Positions 10,036-20,317 of a stretch of 64,000 nucleotides of DNA are shown here, piece after piece. Location: positions 33,249,884 through 33,313,883 of the forward strand of contig CM059197.1 of NCBI GenBank assembly GCA_030323885.1. Direction: 5' to 3'. Made by a program: the position numbers and the translations under genes. Under the pieces are notes generated by a model. That model was not told the origin of the DNA, ran no database searches, and saw only the letters and a program-made list of their open reading frames with translations. The stretch is from Branchipolynoe longqiensis (Eukaryota > Annelida > Polychaeta > Phyllodocida > Polynoidae). The first letter of the stretch is position 1, and each line of letters begins with the position of its first letter.

Positions 10036-10165
10036 TGTTGGTAGATTCGTTGATTAAGTAGTGGAAATTTCAATAGTGGACAATTGGTCTTCCTCATTCC
10101 ACTGCTCCTTGCCCTATCCTAATACTACCCAGCACCAGGTTTGACTAGCGACAAGTATACATTAT
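10036..10165 (-). mobile_element. SINE-A T2, 5'-truncated
   Basis: T2 tail plus part of the body (CCTTGCCCTATCCTAATACT). The tRNA head is missing. A near-complete T2 copy in the same orientation follows at once. Confidence 0.75.
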
Positions 10166-10195
10166 TAGTGGAACTATTAAGGTACAATTTACTTG

Positions 10196-10411
10196 GTTCA
10201 TTAGTTGATTATGCAGGGGAAATTTCAATCGCGGACAATTGATCTTTCTCATTCCACTGCTCCTTGCCCTATCCTAATAATGCCGAGTGCCTGGCTAGGA
10301 AGTGACAAGTATCAATTTTTAAGTCATTGGTTTGACTCGAACCACTTCGAATCCTGTGACCTACCAAAACGGGAGATGGATGCTCAGCTCATCCGGCCAT
10401 CCCATCTGGAT
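10196..10411 (-). mobile_element. SINE-A T2, near complete
   Basis: T2 tail, body and common head (on plus: GGGAGATGGATGCTCAGCTC ATCCGGCCATCC). The B box is partly degraded (ACCACTTCGAATCC). Confidence 0.85.
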
Positions 10412-10840
10412 CACAAACAGAAGACATGCGAAAACATAGTCGGCATGTTCTGACAAGTAGCCACATTTGTGGATGGTTAGTTCGCTAGGAGCATGGGCCT
10501 AGTGGTCGTGAACCCTGTTCACCCTGTTCTCCCTTGAGGGTCTCGCGTTATCGAATTGCGAGAGCTGCGGCCTGAAAACGCACCGCTTTGAAGACAATGT
10601 CTGACCTGCTTGCACTGGAGGAGCCTTTCTCGACACACCTATAACACCTGTTTAACATGCACAGGCGGGTGTCAACATCAACTCCAGCACCGAGTTAGCT
10701 GTCGGGGGGGGGGGGGGGGGGGGAGGCAGACAGTGTTATGTCTAGTCCAATTCAATTTTCTCCTGCTGAATCTTATTTATTAAATGGATTTATTTAATCA
10801 GTACCTACCCGAAGAAGCCAATATAGGAACTCCGTTTCAG
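10412..10840. other. Unassigned stretch with poly-G
   Basis: No family recognised. A 20-base G run lies at about 10704-10723. Confidence 0.5.
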
Positions 10841-11000
10841 GAACAGTATCCTACTGGGAAATCAGGCCACCGGCACCATGACCCGAAATCCCACTCAGTC
10901 ACATTATCCTGGCACTGAGCTAACCAGTCCTTGCCCTATCATATTAATGCTGAGCGCCAGGCTAGGAAGTGACAAGTATCAATTTTATAAGTCATTGGAT
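10841..11000 (-). mobile_element. SINE-A body fragment
   Basis: Carries CCACTCAGTCACATTATCCT and GCCAGGCTAGGAAGTGACAA. Head and tail are both missing. Confidence 0.75.
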
Positions 11001-11375
11001 TTGCTACTTTAAAAATCAAGGTGCCGTAGATATCCTAATGCTCTAACCATCGTAGTCGCATTAAATCATAGCCCTATGAACCACATAGTTAGTTAACCCG
11101 GCCACATTTTCGTGGAAATGCTCGGTGAATTGTTAATACTGTCGGTGCCATGTCTACGGACGTATTTTAACACGGCCTCATGCGCGGGGTTCATTTCTAC
11201 GTGACTTGCCTGCTTTCAAAACGAGGCAGATCGATGTGAGAGACGCGTCTCAGCCGCGTCAGGTCACTAGGTCTGCTCCTCTCCTCCAGGGCGGGTTTGT
11301 GTGAGGGGGGTAGTGGGGTGGCGTGCGGGCAGGGCGGGTGTGTGTTGTACCTGAAGATGCTGTCTCCATTAATGG
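11001..11375. other. Unassigned stretch
   Basis: Moderately GC-rich near 11160-11340. No family or gene recognised. Confidence 0.4.
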
Positions 11376-11449
11376 AATTCACTGCGGTAGCCGAATTGAT
11401 AGCATGCGGGCCTCGCCTCCCGGAGATTGGGAGTTTGGCTCCCGGTCGA
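11376..11449 (+). mobile_element. SINE-A variant head (left part of a split copy)
   Basis: tRNA-like head with GCGGTAGCCGAATTGATAGC and GGAGTTTGGCTCCCGGTCGA. The body continues at 11779 after an inserted SINE-D. Confidence 0.8.
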
Positions 11450-11778
11450 AAGGAAAGTTTGTTTTATTTAACGACGCCTCTAGAGCACATTGATTTTTAT
11501 CATCGGCTATTGGATGTCAAACATATGGTCATTCTGACATATTTCTTTGGAGGAAATTGCTGCCACCACATAGGTTACTCTTTCCGATAAGCAGCAAGGG
11601 GTCATTTCTATGCACTTTCCTACAGACAGGACAGCACATACCACCACCTTTGATGAACCAATTGTGGACCACTGATTGAAATGGAAAATAGCCCAAACTG
11701 TAAATGTGTCCACTGAGCAGGGTTGATCGGATGACCCACAGGTGAACACTCTACTGCCTGAGCTACATCCCGCTCCTC
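11450..11778 (-). mobile_element. SINE-D inserted into SINE-A
   Basis: The tRNA-like head is at the right on the minus strand (A-box area GATGTAGCTCAGGCAGTAGA). The body on plus includes GTTTTATTTAACGACGCC, CATCGGCTATTGGATGTC and CAGACAGGACAGCACATACC. The site GGCTCCCGGTCGA (11437-11449) recurs as GGTTCCCGGTCGA (11779-11791), a 13-bp target duplication with one difference. From memory the body resembles a SINE common in molluscs. Confidence 0.88.
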
Positions 11779-12070
11779 GGTTCCCGGTCGAGTCAAATCA
11801 ATGACTTATAGAATTGAGACTTGTCGTTTCCTACTTGGTTTTTGACATTAATAGGATAGGGTAAGCAGTGGTTAGCTCAGTGTCAGGATAATGTGAATGA
11901 GCGGCATATCAGGTCACGGTGCCGGCAGCCTGATTTCCTAGTTGGGCAGTACACTAAGTATAAAGGTGCCATGGAGTGCTGTCAACACGTGTCCACAAAG
12001 TCGGTATCTAATCCTCAATAGTGACCCTCAGTAGATGTATGGCCCATGCATGTAAAACATCCAACAATCC
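11779..12070 (+). mobile_element. SINE-A body and T1 remnant (right part of split copy)
   Basis: Continues from the duplicated GGTTCCCGGTCGA into GTCAAATCAATGACTTATAG and TCAGTGTCAGGATAATGTGA. The T1 end is eroded (GTAAAACATCCAACAATCC). Confidence 0.8.
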
Positions 12071-12127
12071 AAACCCAAACCAACCCTTCTTATAATTGCT
12101 GACAATTGATAGCATTGACAATGCACA

Positions 12128-12141
12128 CCAGGTGGCGGCAG
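12128..12141 (+). promoter_or_regulatory. CTCF-like motif
   Basis: CCAGGTGGCGGCAG agrees with the core of the CTCF motif known from bilaterians. A single motif match proves nothing about occupancy. Confidence 0.25.
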
Positions 12142-12282
12142 TGTCTGTGGTGGTGGCCCGCAAGTCAACTGGCTCCCTTGCGGATTGAACCAGTTAGTAC
12201 CCGAGCTCCCGCTGCGTGAGGAACAGAGTATCGGTATCTATTGTCTGAACCTCTTCACCTTGCACCACGTGATCCCTGACAC

Positions 12283-12602
12283 CAGGGCCGCATTCAGGGT
12301 ACGCCTCAGAGTCAACTCCGAGACTGCTCCGCAACGTCTTTTTAGCCTATTTGCGTTCAGGGTGCACCTCGGAGTCACCTCGGAGAAGTCTCGCTTTTCA
12401 GATAGGACGCAAAAAGCACCTCAAAAATGGCTGCCGGATTCACTGATTTCAGCCAATCAGAGCTGTTCTTTTCAATTGCAAATGGCTGCACCCTATGGAA
12501 CCCGCCATTTTCGAGGCATCTGTCAGCTAAAGTCATTCAGACTAGCGCAACATCTGGAATACCTCCGAGGCTCCTCCGAGGCATATCTTGAACGCGGCCC
12601 TG
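12283..12602. mobile_element. M10 DNA element (CAGGGCCGC ends)
   Basis: The ends CAGGGCCGCATTCAGGGTAC and (as reverse complement) CAGGGCCGCGTTCAAGATAT form an inverted pair that extends into GCCTCNGAG. The interior holds further copies of the CACCTCGGAGT word. CAGGG-type ends occur in hAT elements, but no 8-bp duplication is visible. Single copy in this window. Confidence 0.65.
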
Positions 12603-12690
12603 TCCTCAAAAACCCTCCCTAACCCCTCCCTCCACCCCTCCACCCCTCCAACCCTCCACCCCTCCACCCCCACCCACCCTAGTCATTCCG
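12603..12690. repeat. CCCTCCA simple repeat
   Basis: Short run of CCCCTCCACCCCTCCAACC type units. Confidence 0.8.
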
Positions 12691-12936
12691 TCTTCTGTCC
12701 CCCGCAACCCGTGTCACCGATCGCCACCCCCGGCAGGATGTCAGGCAGATTTCCTGCCCAAGCCCCCCTGTTGGTTATCTAATCACCTGGGTCCTTCTCA
12801 GGTGAGCCGGTGGACACCAAGACAAAGAAAAGGTGGAAATATACATCCCACATTCGTTGTCTCTGGACGATGACCTGAAAATAGTAAATGTTGTTTGTTT
12901 TCTTCTTAGTACCAGGAAAGATCCCGTTCATTACTA
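12691..12936. other. Unassigned stretch
   Basis: Nothing recognised before SINE-D. Confidence 0.4.
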
Positions 12937-13257
12937 GAAAAGTTTGTTTTATTTAACAACGCCTCCAGAGCACATTGATTTTGATCATCGGCTATTGGAC
13001 GTCAAACATTCTGACATATATATTTTGGAGGAAACCCAATGCCGCCACATAGGTTACCCTTTCGGATAAGCAGCAATGCGTCTTTTATATGCACTTTCCC
13101 ACAGACAGGACATCACATACCACAGCCTTTGATGAACCAGTTGTGGATGACTGGTTGGTACGGAAAATAGCTCAAACTGCAAATGGGTCCACTGAGCAGG
13201 ATCGATCGGATGATTCACAGGTGGACACACTACCGCCTGAGCTATGTCCTGCTCCCC
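12937..13257 (-). mobile_element. SINE-D, second copy
   Basis: Same body as 11450-11778 (TTTATTTAACAACGCCTCC, CATCGGCTATTGGACGTC, CAGACAGGACATCACATACC) with a head at right that reads on minus GGAGCAGGACATAGCTCAGG. A target duplication is not obvious. Confidence 0.88.
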
Positions 13258-13331
13258 TGTATCACTGGATACAAATGGAGTTTGGTCAAAATAATACACC
13301 TATGTTTTGTTGCTGTTTGTTTTTGTGTGTG

Positions 13332-13547
13332 TACATTAGTTGATTAAGCAGGAGAATTTTCAATCCTGGGCACTTCTCCCTCATTCCACCACTAGTTGCT
13401 CTATCCTAGTAATGCCAAATGCCAGGTTAGCTAGTGACAAGTATACATTTTTGGGTCATTACTTTGACTCGACAAGGATTCAAACCTGGCAGTTTGAATC
13501 CCATGATATACCAAAACAGGAGGAAGACACTCAACTCATTTGGCCAT
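13332..13547 (-). mobile_element. SINE-A T2, fused to M1
   Basis: T2 tail, body and a head with an internal duplication (TGGCAGTTTGAATCCCATG). It ends at GGCCATC, directly at the truncated M1 end TTCCGATG. Confidence 0.85.
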
Positions 13548-13890
13548 CTTCCGATGCTTTTGAGTTTCTCCCATTTTCTGAGATAAATACATTATGCTTA
13601 TTGCTGTAATCTACTTTCCTTTAAGATGAAGTAACTTTTATTTTAAATGGGTAACTTTGGAGATATTTGACGTCAAACCGTGCCAAATTAATTTTGGCAA
13701 GCATGCCAAAACTCTGACACTATTGACTTCAGTAGTAACAGGTTCTATTAAATTGACTTATTACGACCCTCTATGCAGCAACAAATGCTTAATATGTGAA
13801 TCAGTATCTAAGTTGAATATGTAGAATCAAATCTAGATAAGTGTTTTTGTTTTGTAAATTTGATGTTTTCATAGGACTATGCAACTTTAA
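13548..13890 (-). mobile_element. M1, near complete, left end cut
   Basis: Begins inside the terminus (CCGATGCTTTTGAG) and ends CATAGGACTATGCAACTTTAA. The centre has TTTTGGCAAGCATGCCAAAA. Opposite orientation to 2079-2432. Confidence 0.85.
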
Positions 13891-14005
13891 CATTGCGTAA
13901 TCCGATAGTTTTAAGCTTGTGGCATATGTTTCAGATCAATATGTCAAGTTGATTGTTATAATCGATTTTAAGTTTACTATGAAGTAGCTTTTTACTTTAA
14001 ACTTT
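13891..14005 (-). mobile_element. M1 fragment abutting the previous copy
   Basis: CATTGCGTAATCCGATAG followed by M1-like TCAATATGTCAAGTTGATTG and CTTTTTACTTTAAAC. The two M1 ends touch at TTTAAC. Confidence 0.6.
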
Positions 14006-14335
14006 GACTTTCACTGATGTGGTGCGGGTACGGATGAGTGGAGGGCGGGAGGGGGGTGGGTCGAAAAGTCTGCCTTTGTTGTACTGGTGAGCTATAGTGA
14101 TGGAGCTAGGGCGGATGGATAGATGGGTGGGTGGGTGGGTGTGGGGATCAGGGTCAGTCCACCCTGCCTGACCCCTGCCTGACCCAGACACGCAGGTGTG
14201 AAACTCACAGAGGCATGACTCAGCAGGGCGCTAAGCGGCCTCACGTGGCGTCCTATTATCGCCCACGTAAGCGATCCTGCCCGGCATGTTCCGGTTCCGT
14301 TCTGCTTGTCACTGTGTCGCACGGCTGTCTGCCCA
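14006..14335. other. Unassigned GC-rich stretch
   Basis: Contains GGGTGGGTGGGTGGGTG near 14124-14141 and no recognised family or gene. Confidence 0.4.
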
Positions 14336-14880
14336 GACAGCTGCTATAGGTTTATTGGGGTTTACGTGCTATTAACACGTAAGGTGAGATCTGCCCAGAC
14401 AGCTGCTATAGGTGGGTAGGATGGGTACCAGGGTGCTTCTTGCAGGGTGTATTGGGGTTTGTGTGCTATTAACACCTCAGGTAATATATGTGTAGACAGC
14501 TGCTATAGGTGGGTAGGATAGGTACCCAGGTGCTTCTGGTAGGGTTTATTGGGGTTTAAGTGCTATTAACACCTAAGGTAATATCTGTGTAGACAGCTGC
14601 TATAGGTGGGCAGGATGGGTACCAGGGTGCTTCTGGTACGGTTTATTGGGGTTTGCATGCTATTAAAACCTGAGGTAATAGCTGTGTAGACAGATGCTAT
14701 AGGTGGGCAGGATGGGTACCAGGGTGCTTCTGGTAAGGTTTATTGGGGTTTATGTGCTATTAACACCTGAGGTAATATCTGTGTAGACATATGCTATAGA
14801 TGGGCAGGATGGGTACCAGGGTGCTTCTGGTAGGGTTTTGTGGGGTTTATGTGCTATTTTAACACCTAATGTAATATCAG
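14336..14880. repeat. 97-bp minisatellite derived from a SINE-A tail
   Basis: The word CTGCTATAG recurs at about 14341, 14404, 14501, 14597, 14693 and 14790, giving a 96-97 bp period after one shorter unit. Each unit has GGGGTTTATGTGCTATTAAC ACCTAAGGTAATATC. This resembles the reverse complement of the SINE-A T1 tail, and the last unit runs into a real one. Confidence 0.9.
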
Positions 14881-15200
14881 GACGGATTATCAGCTTGTGA
14901 GACTGTGTACTCATTATTGCATAGTGCTGCCCCCACACGGAGACAGGACCACTGACATTATGATCTCGTCCTGATATGATCGTAGATGTTGCCAGGACGT
15001 AAAACACCAACAACCAAACACTGGCACATTATCCTGATGCGAAGCAATTCAGGCGTTACTATATCATAGCAATCATGAGGGCTGTGGTTGGAGTCTTGTT
15101 GGAGTCTTATGTCCTGGCAACATCTAAGGTCATATCAGGACGTGGCAAGGCTAAGTAGCGACAAGTATTAATTGTGTAAGCCGTCGGTTTGAGTCGGTTG
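14881..15200. mobile_element. Mosaic of SINE-A fragments in both orientations
   Basis: Plus-strand T1 tail at about 14966-15020 (TGATATGATCGTAGATGTTG CCAGGACGTAAAACACC), a minus-strand T1 tail at 15106-15141 and body pieces around both. The order looks rearranged. Confidence 0.7.
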
Positions 15201-15470
15201 GGCTTATAATCTATGACATCTATGAATAAAAATGTCTAAATGTCTTAAAATGTCTTAATGTCGTCCAATTACGGAAAGTAAGCCATTGCTCTTACCGATT
15301 CAGCCATCTTGTTGCAGTCGCTTGGGTAGGGTACAGCAGGGTAAGGCAGTGTAAGGCAGGGTAAAGTAGGGGACCTATGTGGAGTAGTCGAGATCGAGAG
15401 AATAGTGTATTTAAAATAATGACGCATGGGTATGAACATGCACAAAGCGGGGGGGGGGGGGGTGGTGGTG
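15201..15470. other. Unassigned stretch with small repeats
   Basis: Includes a short CAGGGTAAGG run (15320-15370) and a poly-G run near 15450. Confidence 0.4.
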
Positions 15471-15692
15471 GCTAGGTTTTTTCTTTTTTTTTCTTGAAGA
15501 TTTATACCGCCTATCATGGATAAGTCTTGTTTTCACCATTAGACAGTTTGTCAATAGAAAGCCCGAGCCTACACTTTTACCGACCCAAGGGATGTTTAAC
15601 CTCCCACACCACATAGACATGGTATGAGAGCAACTGCCCTTTGATGATGCTGTAAGTTATACACACTGGCGAAAATCCAAATTGGCAGAGGT
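15471..15692 (-). mobile_element. SINE-C, head missing
   Basis: Tail (TTTTTTTCTTGAAGATTTAT) and body (CCGACCCAAGGGATGTTTAA, CACATAGACATGGTATGAGA) are present. The tRNA head is absent, so it is 5' truncated. It abuts a degenerate M1. Confidence 0.8.
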
Positions 15693-16076
15693 TTTCCTTT
15701 TCAAAGTTGCATAATCCAATAAAACCGTAGCATTTTATTAGCCTAGCACTTGCCTACATTTGTGCCTACACATCCAAATTATATAATTGTGGATTCGATA
15801 TTAATTTGCTGTGAAGATTGAATATTAAGTGAATTGAATCAAACCTGCAATTACTGCAAATTATACAAGGATAAAGGTTCGAGCTTTATGCTGTGAACAC
15901 TGACATTAATATCCATTTTCTCACTTCAAATATATCCACAGTGTTAGCCATTTCACACGAAAACACTTTTATTGAATGTTACTCCAAATTATAGAAAATT
16001 AGCAATCAACCGGAAATATGTGGGTTAAACTAAATAATATGACAGAAATTCAAGACCGTCGGATTATGTGACTTTT
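15693..16076 (+). mobile_element. M1, strongly diverged
   Basis: The ends AAAGTTGCATAATCCAATAA and GACCGTCGGATTATGTGACT survive. The inside keeps only short matches such as TTCAAATATATCCACAG. Confidence 0.65.
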
Positions 16077-16228
16077 ATAGTGCTGCTCCACTGGGAGACC
16101 AGGCCACCAGCACCATTACCTGATATCCCACTCAGTCACATTATCCTGACACTGAGTTAACCAGTCCTTGTCATATCCTAATAATGCCGAGCGCCTGGCT
16201 AGGAAGTGACAAGTATAAATTTTTAAGT

Positions 16229-16260
<32 letters not shown>

Positions 16261-16345
16261 TATATACACAGAGTGCATATATATAATGTATATGTATATA
16301 TATAGAGTGCATATATATATATGTGTATATGTATATAGATGCACT
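16077..16345 (-). mobile_element. SINE-A body fragment and AT microsatellite
   Basis: Minus-strand SINE-A body to about 16229 (GCCTGGCTAGGAAGTGACAA), then TA/GTATAT repeats to 16345. The head was apparently lost into the microsatellite. Confidence 0.75.
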
Positions 16346-16509
16346 TTCTGTGTGCATAGTGATGCATAGTAATGCGCTAGGTTGGAGGACAGTCAATGAG
16401 CATGCCGTGTAGGTGGGGGGTGGGGGAGGGGGGTAGAGGGAGCCGGGATGGAGGGGGGCTACACGAGTTGGGTGTTACGGGGTGTGTGTGTGTGTGACCC
16501 GGGGTCGGA

Positions 16510-16860
16510 GCATGCGCTACACTTTAGTTAACCTCCACCCCGCCAGGGCATTAATCAAGCTCCTCTAACCGGCCAAATCACCCGGATCCATCCGCAGCGC
16601 CCCCTGGCGACAGAACCGCACACCTCCCGATCCTGAGAAATGGCAATTTCAGGAGGAGGGTAACTGTCCCGCGCCCGGTGACGTCACACGAGCATGGGCG
16701 TGCAAACATTTGGTCGGTAACTTTGTCGCGATACAGCGGTACACCGGACGTAGTGCTGTCTGTGCCGAGTGTCTTGATTTATCGCCCACGGCCCCGGGTG
16801 CGGCGGATTAGGTGGAGCTGGTGTGACAACTGAGACAAAGGTGGCGGATTTATCTACCCG
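16510..16860. promoter_or_regulatory. GC-rich promoter-like patch with CRE and CTCF-like motifs
   Basis: The stretch is rich in CpG compared with its surroundings and free of the repeat families. It holds AGCGCCCCCTGGCG (16596-16609, CTCF-like) and GGTGACGTCACAC (perfect CRE TGACGTCA at 16679-16686). No coding exon is evident downstream; an X-box-like repeat follows. Confidence 0.35.
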
Positions 16861-16929
16861 ACTATTTGAACAGACGTCGCTGATTGACCTGCGCGTTGGC
16901 TTGCAATTTGAAACCAGCCATTCGAGCTA

Positions 16930-17062
16930 TTGTGTCACCAGGCAAGGGTTAGGTGGGCAGGCAAGAGATATGTCAGTAGGCAATGGTTATATGGTGTCGG
17001 GCAATGGTTATGTCGCTAGGCAACGGTTATGTCGCCAGGCAATGCTTATGTCACCAGGAAAA
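16930..17062 (+). repeat. About 20-bp repeat with X-box-like half sites, first part
   Basis: Units such as TTATGTCGCCAGGCAATG, TTATGTCGCTAGGCAACGG and GTCACCAGGCAAGGG recur. GTCGCTAGGCAAC (17012-17024) resembles the RFX X-box layout of two half sites facing each other. The array resumes at 17397. Confidence 0.7.
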
Positions 17063-17396
17063 GGTACTAAGTATGTACTGTTTCATTTATTGAACTTGTT
17101 AATCTGGACTATTATGTACTATTTCTTAGAACATAGAATTGCTATTTGTACATCTGTTGTGGTTCAGGTGTTTTTGTGTGTGTTTTTTATTTTGTTATTT
17201 TGTTTGTTTTCTCTCTTGCCTCATATCACCCATAAAATTCACAAATCACTTAATTTGATATGTAAATAGTTCTAAGCACCATCTCAGCGGGATTGTAGGG
17301 CATCATGACTCAGGTTGCATAAGTGACCTTGATGCTCTACAATTCCATGTATTAGCTTTCTTTTGCCCTGAAGAAAAAAATATAAATTAAATAAAA
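17063..17396 (+). mobile_element. Probable retroposon inserted in the repeat array
   Basis: This 334-bp block has no array units and ends with AAAAAAATATAAATTAAATA AA. On both sides the array reads in register, so it is an insertion. The 3' region (GTTGCATAAGTGACCTTGATG, TTTTGCCCTGAAG) is not assigned to a family. Confidence 0.5.
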
Positions 17397-17455
17397 ATGT
17401 CGCCAGGCAACCGTTAGGTTTCCAGGCAACGGTTATGTGGTGTCAGGCAACATGG
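17397..17455 (+). repeat. X-box-like repeat, second part
   Basis: TGTCGCCAGGCAACCGTTAG, TTTCCAGGCAACGGTTATG and TGTCAGGCAACATGG continue the array broken at 17063. Confidence 0.75.
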
Positions 17456-17619
17456 CTAAAATTAGTAGAACTAGTTGATGCAGTTCACAAACGTGATACC
17501 AGTAAATAATACATATTACTCTTATTTCACGATGCTACCTTTGAAATATGACAGCAAAATAATGGTATGTGTATGCCGTGCACAAATAGGTTATGTTACT
17601 TTCAACCCATACTCATTAA

Positions 17620-18665
17620 ATTTGTAATTTTCTCCATCACACTTCATGGCATTCCTTCCTTCCAGTCCCTCCATTCTCTCCATTCTATCCTTTCATCACA
17701 TTCTCTACAATCACATATTCTCAACAGTCTATCCGTTCCTTCAATGTTTTCCATTCTTCCATTCTCTTCATTCCCTCCATTCTTTCCATTCTCTCAATTC
17801 CCATCATTCCATGCGTCACCTCCATTCCCCCCATTCTCCATGTTCTCCATGCTCTCCATTCTCTCCATTCCCTCCATGTTATTAATTACCCCCTTTATTT
17901 GTATCATTCCATTCATTCATTCTCTTCAATCCCTTCTTTCTCTCCATCCCTTACTCTCTATTCTCTCCATTCCTTCCATTATCTATGCATTCGCTCCATT
18001 CCATCCATTCTTTCCATTCCATCCATTATTTCATTTCCCTTCATTCACCCCATTCCCTCCATTTTTGTCATTCCCTTCATTCGCCCCATTCCATCCATTC
18101 TTTCCATTCCCTTCATTCACCCCATTCCATCCATTCCTTACATTCCCCCATTCACCCCATTCCATCCATTCTTCCATTCCCTTCATTCTTTCCATTCCCT
18201 TCATTCTTTCCATTCCATCCATTCTTTCCATTCCATCCATTCTTTCCATTCCATCCATTTGCCCAATTCCCTCCATTCTTTCCATTCCCTTCATTCACCC
18301 CATTCCATCCATTTCTTCCATTCCCTTCATTCGCCCCATTCCATCCATTCTTTCCATTCCCCCCATTCCATCCATTGGCCCAATTCCCTCCATTCTTTCA
18401 TTTCCTTCATTCACCCCATTCCATCCATTCTTTCCATTCCCTTTCTTTCACCCCATTCCATCCATTCTTTCCATTCCCTTCATTCGTCCCATTCCATCCA
18501 TTCCCTCCTTTCCCTATGATGGATATTCTATCCACTCCCATCGATTCCATCCATTCCCACCATTCCCTCCATTCCCACAATTCCCTCCATTGCACAAGTC
18601 CCTCCATTCCTTCCATTCCCTCCATTCCATCCATTCCATCCATTCCATCCATTCTCTCCTCGGCT
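17620..18665. repeat. (CATTC)n / (GAATG)n block
   Basis: More than 1 kb of 5-mer derived sequence (CCATTCCATCCATTC, TTTCCATTCCCTTCATTC). Higher-order blocks of about 50-60 bp recur around CACCCCATTCCATCCATTC. Human classical satellites II/III use the same 5-mer, but the motif alone does not indicate a centromere here. Confidence 0.95.
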
Positions 18666-18712
18666 CGGTTGCTAATGCCAGATGACATTAAAGTGCACAC
18701 AATCTATGTGGG

Positions 18713-19060
18713 ACCAGACGGGATGGCCGAATGAGTTAAAGTGTCGTCTCCCGTGCTGCTAGATCATGGGATCGTGGGTTCGAACCCTGGTCGAACCAAA
18801 CCAATTACTTAACAATTTATACTTGTCGCTTCCTAGCCAGGCGCTTGGCATTATTAGGACAGGGCAAGGACTGGTGTGCTCAGTGTCAGGATAATGTGAC
18901 TGAGTGGGATACCAGGTCATGGTGCTGGCGGCCTGGTTTCCCAGTCGGACAGCACTATAAAGTCACCATGAGTGCATACTGTCATAAGTTGGTACCGGTC
19001 CTGATATGACATTAGATGTTGCTAGGACGTAAAACAACAAAAAACAAAAAAACAAACAAT
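18713..19060 (+). mobile_element. SINE-A, common head, T1 tail, complete
   Basis: Head ACCAGACGGGATGGCCGAAT, B box GGGTTCGAACCC, body with GGATAATGTGACTGAGTGGG and T1 tail, then an (AACAAA)-rich end. It is a reference copy for the T1 form. Confidence 0.92.
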
Positions 19061-19220
19061 ATATGTTTAACATGATACAGTCCGTAGGTGTCACCTCTAT
19101 AGGGATGATATCTACACCAATGAGCTTGCTATGCTTAACTCTTATTTACCACACTAAACCAACAGGGTACACTACTACAACACTGCAACATTGGCACAGA
19201 ACCATCTGTCTTAAGCTAGG

Positions 19221-19512
19221 ATTCCTTACACGCGGTATGCGGCATGTGGCATGCGGCATGCGGGATGGGTCCTTTCGCCCACACCCACACCCACACCCAC
19301 ACACAGTGTCAGGTTTCCTCACCATTGTTCTCTATTGCAAATGCAGCGGCATTCGCATTCGCATGTCGCACCAATGGCTACATGGACTGATTCAGTTCGC
19401 ATTCGCATTCGCATGCCGCGTGTAATGAATCACCCCCATTGACTTACAGGCATTTCCATTTTTTGCCGCATTCGCATTCGCATTTGCATGCCGCATGACA
19501 TGTGTAAGGAAT
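19221..19512. mobile_element. M11 DNA element filled with GCATTC words
   Basis: The ends are ATTCCTTACACGCGG and, inverted, ATTCCTTACACATG. Subterminal GCGGCATGC and internal CGCATTCGCATTCGCATG blocks repeat in both orientations. A CACCCA run lies inside. The organisation resembles M7, but the central M7 palindrome is missing. Confidence 0.65.
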
Positions 19513-19615
19513 GTAGCCTTTATGCTTCGTTTCCTTTAACCACCACACACTTAGACATGTGACTGTATTTGATTCCTCCACTCGAATGAATTGTGCTACT
19601 TGCTCGTTTAGTTTG

Positions 19616-19953
19616 AGCCAGACGGGATGGCCGAATGAGTTAGAGCGTCCGTCTCCCATGTTGGTAGACGATGGGATCGTGGGTTCGAACCCTGGTCGAG
19701 TCAAACCAATGACTTAAAAATGTATACTTGTTGCTTCCTAGCCAGGTGCACAGTATTATTATGATGGGGCAAGGACTGGTTGGCTCAGTGTCAGGATAAT
19801 GTGACTGAGTGGGATATCAGGTCATGGTGATGGTGGCCTAGTCTCCCAGTGGGGCAGCGCTATAAATGTTGCCATGAGTGCGAACTGTCACAAGTCGGTA
19901 CCCGTCCTGATATGACATTAGATATAGCTAGGATGTAAAAGAACAACAAACTA
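19616..19953 (+). mobile_element. SINE-A, common head, T1 tail, complete
   Basis: All parts are present: GGGATGGCCGAATGAGTTAG, GGGTTCGAACCCTGG, the body, and the T1 tail (CTGATATGACATTAGATATA). It is followed within 4 bases by M1. Confidence 0.92.
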
Positions 19954-19956
19954 ATA

Positions 19957-20317
19957 TTAAAGTTCCATAGTCCGATGATTTTGAGGTTCTGTTATTTTCT
20001 GAGATAAATATATTAGGTTGATTGTTATAATATCTTACTTTAATTTGAAATAACTTTTATTTTAAATGGTTAACTTTTGAGATATTTGAAATGCAAACAT
20101 CCTAAATCAATTTTGGCAAACATGCACAAACTCTGACACCACAACACATCTGCAGTAACAACTTCTATTAAGTTGCTTCAGTATCCGCTTCCATGTGGCA
20201 ACAATTGTTTAATAAGTGCACCAGTACCGAACTTCTAAGTAAGATATATAGACGCAAATCTAGATAATTGTTTTATTTTTTGAAAATGTGATGTTTTCAT
20301 CGAACCATGCAGCTTTA
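19957..20317 (-). mobile_element. M1, complete
   Basis: TTAAAGTTCCATAGTCCGATG to CATCGAACCATGCAGCTTTAG, 361 bp. The central palindrome is eroded (TTTTGGCAAACATGCACAAA). Confidence 0.85.

Noticed and set aside
17620..18665. Centromere or pericentromere call from the (CATTC)n motif
   Set aside because: Only about 1 kb, flanked by ordinary interspersed repeats; the motif alone is not evidence of a centromere.
17567..18685. 372-codon frame rich in Pro, Phe, Ser and Ile
   Set aside because: Translation of (CATTC)n; overlapping frames are equally open.
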